A DNA stretch of 39,103 bases from Bacteroidaceae bacterium (GCA_017471185.1 JAFUVZ010000001.1:1-39103); one strand, 5' to 3'. Counted from the first letter of the stretch, positions 14,352-23,141 are shown. Numbers and translations are program-made. Notes: generated by a model from the sequence alone, not told the origin.

Positions 14352-15641
14352 TTAATTTGCCATACTATAAAAAGTTTCAATTGTCTGATGATATATCTGA
14401 ACTTCATCCAATGGTATGTTCTGCAAAGTGATGGCATTGTGGAAGAAGTCAAAGAACTTCTTGTCAGTAGGAGCAGCCTCGTTTTCCAGAGCTCTTAACT
14501 TGGCTCTGCCCTGAACGCCATAATTATAAAGGCATCTTAACGCTTCAAACCTGACATGGGGATTCAGTGATGTCTCATAAGCATATGTAAACAAGTCGAT
14601 TCTTTTTCCTGAGTTTATTCTCGCTACTGCATGAAGAATAGCCACTTTCGTATCGTCAGGCTGCAATGGAAAAGCATCTACCATGATATCTTCACCCTCT
14701 ATATATCGCAGATAGCCCCAGGTACGGCAAATCTCTTCCACCAGTTTCTTATGATGGGTCTCCACGAATAAATCCCTTAGCTGTCCGCACGCTTCATTCT
14801 GTTCGAAGCGCCTCATCATTCTGGTAAACATACATTTTATCTCGGGTGACTTAAAGCGGTGAGACCAGCTGGCAAGATTCGGAAGTCTCACCCCGTCTTT
14901 CTTGCGGCGCTGAAGTTCGTATCCAATGACTATTTCGTCATAGATGCAGCAGTTGTTCTCGAAAAATTCTGTTTCAAATGCCTCCAGGTCATTCTCTGAG
15001 CTTGACCTGACAGCTGAATACATGGCGAGACGGCGTATGCGGATTCTTTTGGCATCCATCAGCTTATTGATGACCCATGGACTGATTGGCAACCGATAGG
15101 TTCGTATCATATTGATGGCACTTACCTTATTCCATAGCGTACCATAGTTCACGTCATCTTCCAGGAATTTAGGAATTCCAAAGATATCAAGCGTTTGATA
15201 CAAATTGTTACGGCGTCCACTACGCACATAGCCTGAAATCAAAATGTCATAAATCATACGGCAGAAAACCTGTTTCTCGAGTTTATTTCTTAACAGGTTA
15301 TTCTTAGATGCTATGCCTTTATCAATATTCAACACTTTCATAATTTCCTCCCGAGTCATGTTAGGACTGGCTTCATCTGATAAAAACATGTATTCTAAGC
15401 CTTTCAGGAATCTGTTCCTAAGAGTCTTCTGCGTATTCCTCTTCCTTCTTTTACGAAGTGATTGCCTTAGCATTTCGAAAGAAAGGGTCAATATAGCTAT
15501 TCCCCATATGGCGGTGGCGGTGGCAGCAATCTTAACCTCTATGGGATAGTCACGGAACACATTGACTATGTATAGCATATAATAGGTGCCATACGCCCAA
15601 AACAACTTGATATAATATGTTAATGCAGAAATGGTATCCAT
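14352..15641 (-). CDS. Membrane-anchored HEAT-like repeat protein
   Basis: The first gene of the operon encodes 429 residues from the ATG at 15641; an in-frame TTG at 15656 would add five. One or two helices lie in the first 60 residues (ALTYYIKLFWAYGTYYMLYI, IAATATAIWGIAILTLSF). A basic stretch RQSLRKRRKRNTQK follows, which by the positive-inside rule places the rest in the cytoplasm. The remainder is helical with HEAT-like pairs (VAILHAVARINSGKRIDLFT, NPHVRFEALRCLYNYGVQG). Stops and starts in the operon are 5-13 bp apart. A scaffold or activator for the synthase is the likely role; no catalytic motif is visible. Confidence 0.65.
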   Translation of the reverse strand: MDTISALTYYIKLFWAYGTYYMLYIVNVFRDYPIEVKIAATATAIWGIAILTLSFEMLRQSLRKRRKRNTQKTLRNRFLKGLEYMFLSDEASPNMTREEIMKVLNIDKGIASKNNLLRNKLEKQVFCRMIYDILISGYVRSGRRNNLYQTLDIFGIPKFLEDDVNYGTLWNKVSAINMIRTYRLPISPWVINKLMDAKRIRIRRLAMYSAVRSSSENDLEAFETEFFENNCCIYDEIVIGYELQRRKKDGVRLPNLASWSHRFKSPEIKCMFTRMMRRFEQNEACGQLRDLFVETHHKKLVEEICRTWGYLRYIEGEDIMVDAFPLQPDDTKVAILHAVARINSGKRIDLFTYAYETSLNPHVRFEALRCLYNYGVQGRAKLRALENEAAPTDKKFFDFFHNAITLQNIPLDEVQIYHQTIETFYSMAN

Positions 15642-15697
15642 ACCATTATTATTCAATACTGCTTGTTATTAATCATTAACTATAATAATCCAACGGG

Positions 15698-15705
15698 CAA
15701 AGTTA
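15698..15705 (-). promoter_or_regulatory. -7 element of the exopolysaccharide operon
   Basis: On the minus strand TAACTTTG fits TAnnTTTG about 57 bp before the ATG at 15641. No -33 box is obvious in the A/T-rich sequence upstream. Transcription from here would cover the five tightly spaced genes down to 7732. Confidence 0.45.
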
Positions 15706-15753
15706 CAACATTTTTCGGAAAAAAATTATTATTTAACTGTCTTTTTATAATTA

Positions 15754-15780
15754 AAGGCCAGCACCTAAGATGCTGACCTT
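15754..15780 (-). terminator. Hairpin downstream of asnA
   Basis: AAGGCCAGCA, seven-base loop, TGCTGACCTT: a 10 bp stem with one C-A mismatch, 37 bp after the asnA stop on the minus strand. Only a weak T/A-rich tail follows, so it may be a modest terminator separating asnA from the next operon. Confidence 0.55.
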
Positions 15781-15817
15781 ATCTACAAAAGAATCTTACT
15801 CAGTAGTCCGTAATTCC

Positions 15818-16855
15818 TTATATCAGATGTATCCCTTCTGACTCACACTGCTTACGCATTTCGTCTGGCCAGATACTTGCCTGTATCTCACCCACATGGG
15901 CTTTGCGAAGGTAATACATGCAGAGACGTGACTGACCGATACCACCACCGATTGACAATGGCAACTCACCGTTAATCAACTTCTGATGGAAATAAAGGTT
16001 TCTACGTTCTTCCTTGCCCGCTTCCTTCAGCTGCTTAAGCATAACTTCCTTATTGACACGGATTCCCATGGAGGATATCTCGAAAGCGCACTGGAGCACA
16101 TCATTCCACAACATAAGGTCACCGTTCAAACCTGGCAGGTCGTTAAGACCAGGAGTGGTATAGTCATCATAGTCGGGAGCACGACCGTCATGAGGCTTAC
16201 CATCACCCAACTTACAACCTATGCCGATAATAAACACAGCCCCGAATTTCCGGGTAATAGCGTTCTCGCGTCCTTTGGGAGTCATACCCGGATAGAGTTG
16301 ACGGAGTTCTTCAGCATGGATGAAATGCAGTTTCTTAGGTAATTGAGGAGTAATCTCAGGATAGTTCTCAAACACCATATATTCCGTGCGCCGCATAGCG
16401 GCATAGATACGCGTCACCACTTCCTTAAGGAACTCCACATGGTGTTCTTCAGGAGTAATCACCCGCTCCCAGTCCCACTGATCAACATACAAAGAATGTA
16501 GATTGCCCAGTTCCTCATCGGCACGGATAGCATTCATATCGGTATAGATACCATAATCTGGTTCTATGTTATACTCGGCAAGGGTCAGCCTTTTCCATTT
16601 CGCCAAAGAATGTACCACCTCAGCCTCTGCGCCTCCCAAATCCTTGATAGGAAAACTCACAGCATGCTCCACTCCATTGAGGTCATCGTTGATACCCATG
16701 CCTTTCAACACGAAAAGGGGAGCTGTCACACGTCTCAAGTGAAGTTCCGATGAAAGATTTACCTGGAAGAAATCCTTAATCTGCTTGATGCCTTGTTCTG
16801 TCTGCCGCATGTCCAGCAGAGGCTTATAGTCAGTAGGTTTTATAAAATAGCTCAT
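15818..16855 (-). CDS. asnA: Aspartate-ammonia ligase (asparagine synthetase A)
   Basis: The 345-residue protein matches AsnA along its length; the family is usually about 330-345 residues. It makes asparagine from aspartate and ammonia with ATP going to AMP, and is related to class II aminoacyl-tRNA synthetases. Motifs include LHLRRVTAPLFVLKGMGIND at the N-terminus, SLYVDQWDWERVI (about 120-133), RKFGAVFIIGIGCKLGDGK (about 204-222) and the C-terminal ATP-binding GGGIGQSRLCMYYL (about 304-317). The ATG start has a good family fit (MSYFIKPTDYKPLLD). It is a single gene with its own -7 box upstream (16888-16895) and a hairpin downstream. Cytoplasmic. Confidence 0.95.
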   Translation of the reverse strand: MSYFIKPTDYKPLLDMRQTEQGIKQIKDFFQVNLSSELHLRRVTAPLFVLKGMGINDDLNGVEHAVSFPIKDLGGAEAEVVHSLAKWKRLTLAEYNIEPDYGIYTDMNAIRADEELGNLHSLYVDQWDWERVITPEEHHVEFLKEVVTRIYAAMRRTEYMVFENYPEITPQLPKKLHFIHAEELRQLYPGMTPKGRENAITRKFGAVFIIGIGCKLGDGKPHDGRAPDYDDYTTPGLNDLPGLNGDLMLWNDVLQCAFEISSMGIRVNKEVMLKQLKEAGKEERRNLYFHQKLINGELPLSIGGGIGQSRLCMYYLRKAHVGEIQASIWPDEMRKQCESEGIHLI

Positions 16856-16887
16856 TTCTTTTTACCTTACAATTTTAATATGCGAGG

Positions 16888-16895
16888 CAAAGATA
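16888..16895 (-). promoter_or_regulatory. -7 element of asnA
   Basis: On the minus strand this reads TATCTTTG, an exact TAnnTTTG match 33 bp before the asnA ATG. The nearest TTTG upstream (16923-16920) is 24 bp away, slightly too far, so only the -7 box is firm. Confidence 0.45.
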
Positions 16896-17020
16896 CAAAT
16901 TATATTGATATGTGTTGCACAAATTGTGAATTATTTGACAAAATGCGATTGTTTTTTCAGTAGAGACAATCAAATTATCATAAGTAAAAGTAAAATGCTG
17001 AAGTTTTATTGGCAAGAAAG

Positions 17021-17052
17021 TTTGGTGGATGAAAACATTTTGTTTACTTTTG
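17021..17052 (+). promoter_or_regulatory. Promoter of tRNA-Arg and probably ung
   Basis: TTTG (17021-17024), 20 bp, TACTTTTG (17045-17052) matches the Bacteroidota consensus exactly. The predicted start is near 17059, about six bases before the tRNA. Confidence 0.7.
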
Positions 17053-17064
17053 TAGCGGAAACAA

Positions 17065-17138
17065 GGCCTGGTAGCTTAGCTGAATAGAGCGTCAGATTCC
17101 GGTTCTGAAGGTCGCGGGTTTGAATCCCGCCCGGGTCA
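17065..17138 (+). tRNA. tRNA-Arg (anticodon CCG)
   Basis: A complete 74-base cloverleaf. The acceptor stem is GGCCTGG with CCGGGTC, including G-U pairs at 2-71 and 5-68, and the discriminator is A. The anticodon stem TCAGA/TCTGA encloses loop TTCCGGT, giving anticodon CCG. The T arm is GCGGG-TTTGAAT-CCCGC. CCA is not encoded. It reads codon CGG. Confidence 0.93.
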
Positions 17139-17154
17139 CACCTTATTATTTATT

Positions 17155-17817
17155 ATGGATGTACAGATAGAAGACAGTTGGAAAGCAAGGCTTCAGCCTG
17201 AATTCGACAAGCCTTATTTCAAAGAGCTGACCGATTTTGTGCGTTCCGAATATCAGCGTTATCGAGTATATCCTCCAGGCAAGTTTATCTTCAACGCATT
17301 TAACCTTTGTCCGTTTGACCAAGTGAAGGTCGTACTCATTGGCCAAGACCCTTATCATGAACCTGGACAAGCTCACGGACTGTGTTTTTCCGTGAACGAT
17401 GGTGTGGATTTTCCTCCTTCGTTGGTGAACATTTTCAAGGAAATACATGAAGATACCGGTGCTCCCGTTCCTTCAAGCGGAAACCTGACCAGATGGGCTC
17501 AACAAGGTGTATTATTACTCAATGCCACACTGACGGTCAGAGAGCACCAGGCTGGTTCACATCAGAACAAGGGTTGGGAAACCTTCACCGATGCAGTTAT
17601 CCGGACGGTGGATGCAGAAAAAGAACATGTTGTATTTATCCTTTGGGGAAGCTATGCGCAGAAGAAAGGCGCTTTCATCAATAGACAGAAGCACCTGGTA
17701 CTTACATCTGCCCATCCTTCTCCCCTATCCGCCTACCGTGGTTTTTTCGGCAACCACCATTTCAGCCTGGCCAACAGTTACCTGAGAGAACATGGCATGG
17801 AGCCTGTAAACTGGTAA
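17155..17817 (+). CDS. ung: Uracil-DNA glycosylase
   Basis: The 220-residue family 1 enzyme removes uracil from DNA at the start of base excision repair. The water-activating motif GQDPYH is at 63-68 (catalytic D65), uracil-binding NAT at 123-125, and the DNA-minor-groove loop HPSPLSAYRGFFGNHHF starts at H187. Length is normal. The ATG lies only 16 bases after the 3' end of the tRNA-Arg gene, with no promoter between, so the mRNA is probably released by tRNA 3' processing. Its stop is 6 bp from the converging CapA gene and no terminator is seen. Confidence 0.96.
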   Translation: MDVQIEDSWKARLQPEFDKPYFKELTDFVRSEYQRYRVYPPGKFIFNAFNLCPFDQVKVVLIGQDPYHEPGQAHGLCFSVNDGVDFPPSLVNIFKEIHEDTGAPVPSSGNLTRWAQQGVLLLNATLTVREHQAGSHQNKGWETFTDAVIRTVDAEKEHVVFILWGSYAQKKGAFINRQKHLVLTSAHPSPLSAYRGFFGNHHFSLANSYLREHGMEPVNW

Positions 17818-17823
17818 TCCAGA

Positions 17824-18747
17824 TTAAGGTTCTATTTCAGGTTTACAATTTTTGATTTTTACAGGAATGGATGAGGCGCTGATAGAATCTCCTTGGATAA
17901 CGAGTTGCGCCATAGTAGCCTGGTTAGCAATGGGTGGCGTCTGGTCGAACACAAAATTACCAAGACTATAGAACACTGGTTTCCCGTTAATATATCGCAA
18001 AGGCTGAACTACATGAGGATGATGTCCGACAATGGCATCAGCACCTGCACTGATAAGAATCTGGGCATCTTTACGCTGTTGAATGGAAGGAATGGTCTGA
18101 AACTCTATACCCCAATGCAAGACAACAATAATCTTAGTGGAAGGATGAACTGCATGATAGGCTCGGATAGCATTTGCCAGAACGGAGGCACTGGCCTGGC
18201 ATATTCCAGGCCGTTCATCCAGGTCGTACCAATTCTCTAAAGGAACGGTAACGCTATTGAACAGAGCTATTTCTATCCCACCCTTTCGGATGATAATAGG
18301 TTTCATCCTTTCTTCGCGGCTAAACCCATAGCCCAGAGGCTCGATATCGGCTTGCTTTAAATGATGATAAGTAGAGCGCAACCCTTGCCTTCCCTGGTCA
18401 TTGGTATGGTTGTTGGCAAGAGCGGCATGAGTGACACCAGCCTTCCGCAAATCTTTCGCCCATCGGGTATCAGCACGGAAAATATAATGCTTATTGACAG
18501 GGGAAATGGTATCCGTCAGCGGGCACTCCATATTGATAACGACAGCATCAGCCTGACGGAACACAGAATCAACCCCGGCAAATAAGGCTACCACGCCCTC
18601 ACGCTCTGCATGAGGGCGTACTCCCCTGTCAAGAAGTACATCGCCTGTAAAGACAAGAGTTAAACAGTCAGTACTCTCTACAGAGGCAGGTTTGCCTTGA
18701 CAAGAAAGCAACAGACTAACAGCCAGAGCTATACAGATTAGTTTCAT
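17824..18747 (-). CDS. CapA-family lipoprotein (metallophosphatase-like)
   Basis: The 307-residue protein has a lipoprotein signal (MKLICIALAVSLLLSC, C16) followed by a CapA/PgsA domain of the calcineurin-like phosphoesterase fold. Likely metal ligands lie in FTGDVLLDRG (D36), NMECPL (E74), ANNHTNDQG (N112/H113), VLHWGIEF and GHHPHVVQ. CapA proteins are known from poly-gamma-glutamate capsule work, but many lone members have unknown substrates and no capsule gene is nearby. The start overlaps the end of the DUF3160 gene by 32 bp in another frame, so the two are coupled. Confidence 0.85.
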   Translation of the reverse strand: MKLICIALAVSLLLSCQGKPASVESTDCLTLVFTGDVLLDRGVRPHAEREGVVALFAGVDSVFRQADAVVINMECPLTDTISPVNKHYIFRADTRWAKDLRKAGVTHAALANNHTNDQGRQGLRSTYHHLKQADIEPLGYGFSREERMKPIIIRKGGIEIALFNSVTVPLENWYDLDERPGICQASASVLANAIRAYHAVHPSTKIIVVLHWGIEFQTIPSIQQRKDAQILISAGADAIVGHHPHVVQPLRYINGKPVFYSLGNFVFDQTPPIANQATMAQLVIQGDSISASSIPVKIKNCKPEIEP

Positions 18748-21163
18748 CTACCTCTACCTTGGTGTTCATCATATAAGGTTTAACCCATTGAGGTACATCC
18801 GGTGCCTTGCCCGACTCCAGCATCTCCTGCCATTGCTCATCAGTGAGACGATCGCCTAACGGACGGACAAACTCATAATAGCTGAGTGTTGCTCCACGGG
18901 AAAGATAGGTTTCACCATCGATATTCACCAACACATACATAGCATTGGCATTGCCAGTAGCCTCATAGAGGATACCATCCTTTTCACATCCCAAGACATT
19001 ACGTGTGAACACATCAGCCACTACAGCAACAGAACGATCGGCACCTTTCACATCATACCAATGATAGAAATCCGTGGTAGGATCAAGTACAGACAAAGTG
19101 AAATATTCCATCGAACTGCCCATATACCGGATTTCACTATTCTCCTCTTCTGTCAGCTTCTCACCACGCAGTTCCTTCTCTGTGGCTTTAATGCAGAACT
19201 CAACCATCTCGCTCAACTGGTCATTTTTGTCTTGAAGCTCTTCTGTCAAGAAACCGCTCTCGCTCAACATATTCTGATTGAGTTCCAACATTCCCTTCAG
19301 TTGTTTCCAGAACGAAAGGTTAGGTTCTACATACCCCTTAACCTCTGGTGTTGGTAAGCCACCGCCACCACACTCTGCTGCCATAGGTTGCTCAGCATAA
19401 AGAATAGCGTCATGCTTTAGCTCGGCCCAAGAAGCGAGTGCAGAATTGAGGTTCTTAATCTGCCAGGCATCTGTCTGCATAAAACCAGGATAGTTTTTCT
19501 CTGATTTCTGCAGAATAACGAGGCTCTGCATCCATTTATTATACATGGTATTGTCCCAATCGTCAAAACTTGCAAACTGCTTGCGTAACCTATTTTGCAT
19601 CTCGGCGAAGCCCTTCCAATTCTTGGCATCGTGATAGGTTGAGTCAATGACAGCACCTGCGGTTGAAATGCCGAAGGCATCCATCACATGTAAACCACGA
19701 GGATAAGGCAGATCACTGTTAGGAGTCTCATCATAGGTCTTAGCAAGCACTTCATTATCGGGCACATAACGCTGTGGCATAAAGTTCAGTTTGTCTGAGC
19801 AGCTCAACACAATTTTCGGGGCGATACGGTTACGGCCTTTGAACTCCTGCACCAACCAATCATTCACTTTATTCAAAGTCTGGTCTGCCAACGCCTGCTC
19901 CAGATTCTCTACGCCAATCTGCTTTAAATAGTCAGCCACTTCAATGACAGCCATATTATCAGGCTCGCCCATGAGGAAGAAAAGCGTGTCATAAACCCCT
20001 CTACCCGCTTTCTGTGAAGCAGCCGGCAGCTGATTAAACATTTGTGCCATAAACAGCACACGTTTTAAAGCCAGAGCTTCATCACGACAGAAAGAAGCAG
20101 TCTGCAGCCACATCATGGCACGGAAATAATGTTGGAGCACTTCATTGCGGGTATAGTGACCACGAGGTTTGAAAAGACTATAACTGAAATCCACATCTGT
20201 TCCTAACAAAACGGAAGGATTATCTATAGCTGCCATAATCTTCTCGCGCTCATAATTATAACTTTCGCGCATATTCTCCGCCACCCTCACCTCTGTGTCA
20301 TCAAGCAGCCACAGTGCAACGGCAAAGAAAGTAGCATTGAAATCTGCCAGGGCTTTAACATCTTCGTCAGTTGATGTCAAATGCACCCGCAGGCTGTTCT
20401 CATACATAGACCTTGACATCTGGGCAAGGGCAGGAACGAAACTCTTCTGTTCCAAAAACTTCAGCACATATTCAAAGTACATGTGATATGCCTGCAAATA
20501 GAGGTCTGTAGTGATAAAGCTCGGAATACAAGCATAATCGTTGCTTTCATACACTTGGAACAATTGCTCATAATCCGTCTGTTCTATTGCCATATTGTTT
20601 TGGGTGAGCAAAGTCAGCAGTTTCTCGGAAGGATTACTGATTTGGTGAAGATTGACTGCCATAGCGGGATTCTGTAATTTCACCCCCTTTGAATTAGTTA
20701 TCTCACGATTCTTTGAGAGTTCCTTCATTCGGCCATCTATCTTTGCCACAAAAGCTTTTTCCTCATCGGATAGTTTGGCCTGGTTCAGATAATTCTCATA
20801 TTCGGAATCGTAATTGTCAAAGTTAATCAAGGGTTCCCAATTAGTATCTTCATTTCCCCAGAAAAGAGAGTCGCACAGGTCATAATACCAGTCTGTACGG
20901 CTACAGAAAAATGAATTGATGTCACCTTCTTTAATCCAAATGCCTTTGGTAGCATATGGATAATAGCGGAGAATGCGCAGTTCCTGATAATTGAGCTTAC
21001 TAATATCCAAGCTCAAATCAACAGTTTGAGGTAATTTCTCATCATTAGCCAGAAAAGAGTTAGAAGAGTATAATTCTCCCACAGTCTGATTGTGGGGATT
21101 CCGGCTGGTACATGCCGCAAAAATCACGGCTGCAAATATCAGCAATAAATAGATCTTTTTCAT
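18716..21163 (-). CDS. DUF3160 lipoprotein
   Basis: The 815-residue protein starts at the ATG at 21163 (MKKIYLLLIFAAVIFAAC, lipobox FAAC). The long helical DUF3160 region fills most of the rest; recognisable segments are PSFITTDLYLQAYHMYFEY (about 215-233), RGHYTRNEVLQHYFRAMMWL (about 328-347), AECGGGGLPTPEVKGYVEPN (about 605) and FYHWYDVKGADRSVAVVADV near 710. No enzyme motif is recognised. It is followed by the overlapping CapA gene and preceded 43 bp upstream by a small secreted-protein gene; the three probably form one operon. The mature N-terminus CTSRN is not acidic, so the periplasmic side is more likely. Confidence 0.85.
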   Translation of the reverse strand: MKKIYLLLIFAAVIFAACTSRNPHNQTVGELYSSNSFLANDEKLPQTVDLSLDISKLNYQELRILRYYPYATKGIWIKEGDINSFFCSRTDWYYDLCDSLFWGNEDTNWEPLINFDNYDSEYENYLNQAKLSDEEKAFVAKIDGRMKELSKNREITNSKGVKLQNPAMAVNLHQISNPSEKLLTLLTQNNMAIEQTDYEQLFQVYESNDYACIPSFITTDLYLQAYHMYFEYVLKFLEQKSFVPALAQMSRSMYENSLRVHLTSTDEDVKALADFNATFFAVALWLLDDTEVRVAENMRESYNYEREKIMAAIDNPSVLLGTDVDFSYSLFKPRGHYTRNEVLQHYFRAMMWLQTASFCRDEALALKRVLFMAQMFNQLPAASQKAGRGVYDTLFFLMGEPDNMAVIEVADYLKQIGVENLEQALADQTLNKVNDWLVQEFKGRNRIAPKIVLSCSDKLNFMPQRYVPDNEVLAKTYDETPNSDLPYPRGLHVMDAFGISTAGAVIDSTYHDAKNWKGFAEMQNRLRKQFASFDDWDNTMYNKWMQSLVILQKSEKNYPGFMQTDAWQIKNLNSALASWAELKHDAILYAEQPMAAECGGGGLPTPEVKGYVEPNLSFWKQLKGMLELNQNMLSESGFLTEELQDKNDQLSEMVEFCIKATEKELRGEKLTEEENSEIRYMGSSMEYFTLSVLDPTTDFYHWYDVKGADRSVAVVADVFTRNVLGCEKDGILYEATGNANAMYVLVNIDGETYLSRGATLSYYEFVRPLGDRLTDEQWQEMLESGKAPDVPQWVKPYMMNTKVEVDETNLYSSGC

Positions 21164-21206
21164 AAAGACATATGTTAAAAATTTATGCAAGTATAACGAA
21201 ATATTT

Positions 21207-21710
21207 TCAGTTTGGCAACAATTTAACGAACTTAATGCCGAATCCATGCTGGCGATACTCGCACCTCACCTGGCTACCATCGGGCAAAAGTTCTACCGTA
21301 TGGATGAGAGCTGGCACCGAATCACGCTCTATATGGAAGTCAACTAATTCATGTGCCACATGCGACCCCAACCATAATGGTCTGATCAACTTCCCATGAT
21401 ACAGTTTAAAGAGGAAAAGGCGTTTGGCAGGAGTTGGGAAGAAACGGGTAGGCTTTACAACTCCCACCGCGATCTCTGGCACACCGTCACCTGTCAAATC
21501 ACCCCAGTCAAATCGATAAACAGGATAGGGTAACTCCCATGACGATAATTCCTTGCCGTGCTTTTCGTATCGTATCACAGAAAGGCTGTCGTGGATATGG
21601 TCAAGACGCAATGTTCCACCATCCCACTCAAAAGAATCTGTGCGGAATGTATGACAAGTTACGTAACTAAAAAAAACATATAAGCAACATATCAGACACA
21701 AATAACGCAT
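21207..21710 (-). CDS. Small secreted protein with an FG-GAP-like motif
   Basis: The protein has 167 residues from the ATG at 21710; an ATG at 21728 would add six. The N-terminus MRYLCLICCLYVFFSYVTC is a signal or lipoprotein-like peptide. Around residues 65-80 the segment FDWGDLTGDGVPEIAVGVV resembles a calcium-binding FG-GAP/VCBS repeat (DxTGDGxPE). No further family is recognised. It is the probable first gene of the DUF3160-CapA group and is divergent from the phospholipase D gene, whose upstream ATG region overlaps it slightly. Confidence 0.65.
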   Translation of the reverse strand: MRYLCLICCLYVFFSYVTCHTFRTDSFEWDGGTLRLDHIHDSLSVIRYEKHGKELSSWELPYPVYRFDWGDLTGDGVPEIAVGVVKPTRFFPTPAKRLFLFKLYHGKLIRPLWLGSHVAHELVDFHIERDSVPALIHTVELLPDGSQVRCEYRQHGFGIKFVKLLPN

Positions 21711-21762
21711 AATATGACTGTTTTCCATACTGCGAAATTAGTAATAATTGGCAAGAAATTAG

Positions 21763-21770
21763 TAAATTTG
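21763..21770 (+). promoter_or_regulatory. -7 element of the phospholipase D gene
   Basis: TAAATTTG matches TAnnTTTG and lies 21 bp before the ATG at 21792. A TTTG at the right distance is not visible. Confidence 0.4.
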
Positions 21771-21791
21771 CACCCGAAAAAAATAAAGCTG

Positions 21792-23141
21792 ATGAAAACT
21801 CACACAATCTTAGATATATATAAATATGGTATAACCTGTTTACTTGCCATAGTGTTATCGACCAGCATGGCTTCTGCACAAGAGAAAGCAAAAAGCGAAA
21901 TGCTTTTAAGGGCCTATTTGAAAGAAAGAGGTATCGAAGTAACACGACATAATAGCCTGAAGCTGTTTTTCAGCGGTCATGACAAATTCACTGACCTGTT
22001 CAGCCATATCCGTCAGACAAAAAACAGCATCCATCTGGAATACTTTAACTTTCGCAATGACTCGATAGCCAGACTTACCTTCGACCTGCTTGGTGAGAAA
22101 GCACAGCAAGGCGTGGCAGTGCGTGCTATGTATGACGCCTTCGGCAACTCATCCAACAACCGACCATTGAAAAAAGTACATACAACTGCCATTAGGGCCA
22201 AAGGGATAGATATAGTGGAGTTTGACCCCATAAGGTTTCCTTGGGTGAACCATATTGTGCCTCGCGACCACCGGAAGATTGTGGTAATAGACGGCAAAAC
22301 TGGTTATACGGGGGGAATGAATATTGCAGATTATTATGTGGTTGGTCTGGAAGAGATTGGCGAGTGGCACGACATACACATGCGCTTGGAAGGCCCCGTG
22401 GTAAGCAAGCTACAGGACATCTTCTTGAGAATGTGGAACAAAGAAACGAAACAGCAGGTGCTTAGTGAACAAAGGACCCAAGTGGCTGACATGACAGTCG
22501 GACACACACCTGTAACAGATAAACCCGAGAGCGAAGTGACACAATTGTCATTAGAGGAGCGAATCGGAATAGTAGGCAAAAGAACGCACAAGGATGTGGA
22601 CATTGCCATTGTGGATCGATCGCCAGGCAAGACTTCTGATGCCATCAGAAGAGTGTATGTCAAGGCTCTGGACAGTGCAGAAGGACATGTGCAGATCGTA
22701 AACCCTTATTTCGTACCTACCAACTCTGTGAGAAGGGCGATTAAGCGTGCCATTAAACGTGGCGTAGAGGTAGAAATCATGATTCCTGCAAAATCGGACA
22801 TCGGCTTTACCCCAGAAACAGGCGAACTGGTGGCTTACCGACTGATGAAAAAAGGTGCAAAAGTATATCTGTTTGACGGTGGTTTCCACCACTCGAAGGT
22901 GATGATGGTGGACAGCACATTCTGTACGGTAGGAACTGCCAACTTGGACAGCAGAAGCTTGCGCTACGACTATGAAACCAATGCATTTATCTTCGACAAG
23001 GGCACAACTGACGAACTGGGTACAATGTTTGAACGTGACAAGCGAAACAGCCACCCACTCGACCGTGAGTATTGGAAAAAACGCAGCAAATGGAAAAAGT
23101 TTGTGGGATGGTTTGGTAATTTGCTAACACCATTCTTGTAA
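21792..23141 (+). CDS. Secreted phospholipase D/cardiolipin-synthase-like protein
   Basis: The 449-residue enzyme has two HKD motifs: HRKIVVID (H150, K152, D157) and HSKVMMVD (H357, K359, D364), each followed by the family sequence (YTGGMNIADYY; CTVGTANLDSRS). This is the full bacterial cardiolipin synthase/PLD transferase catalytic pair. The start at 21792 gives a signal peptide (ITCLLAIVLSTSMASAQ, cleaved near residue 29) instead of the two N-terminal helices of classical ClsA, so the enzyme should act in the periplasm. The closing segment KKRSKWKKFVGWFGNLLTPFL is typical of Cls. Head-group exchange on phospholipids is the probable role. It stands alone between divergent and downstream promoters. 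Confidence 0.85.
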   Translation: MKTHTILDIYKYGITCLLAIVLSTSMASAQEKAKSEMLLRAYLKERGIEVTRHNSLKLFFSGHDKFTDLFSHIRQTKNSIHLEYFNFRNDSIARLTFDLLGEKAQQGVAVRAMYDAFGNSSNNRPLKKVHTTAIRAKGIDIVEFDPIRFPWVNHIVPRDHRKIVVIDGKTGYTGGMNIADYYVVGLEEIGEWHDIHMRLEGPVVSKLQDIFLRMWNKETKQQVLSEQRTQVADMTVGHTPVTDKPESEVTQLSLEERIGIVGKRTHKDVDIAIVDRSPGKTSDAIRRVYVKALDSAEGHVQIVNPYFVPTNSVRRAIKRAIKRGVEVEIMIPAKSDIGFTPETGELVAYRLMKKGAKVYLFDGGFHHSKVMMVDSTFCTVGTANLDSRSLRYDYETNAFIFDKGTTDELGTMFERDKRNSHPLDREYWKKRSKWKKFVGWFGNLLTPFL

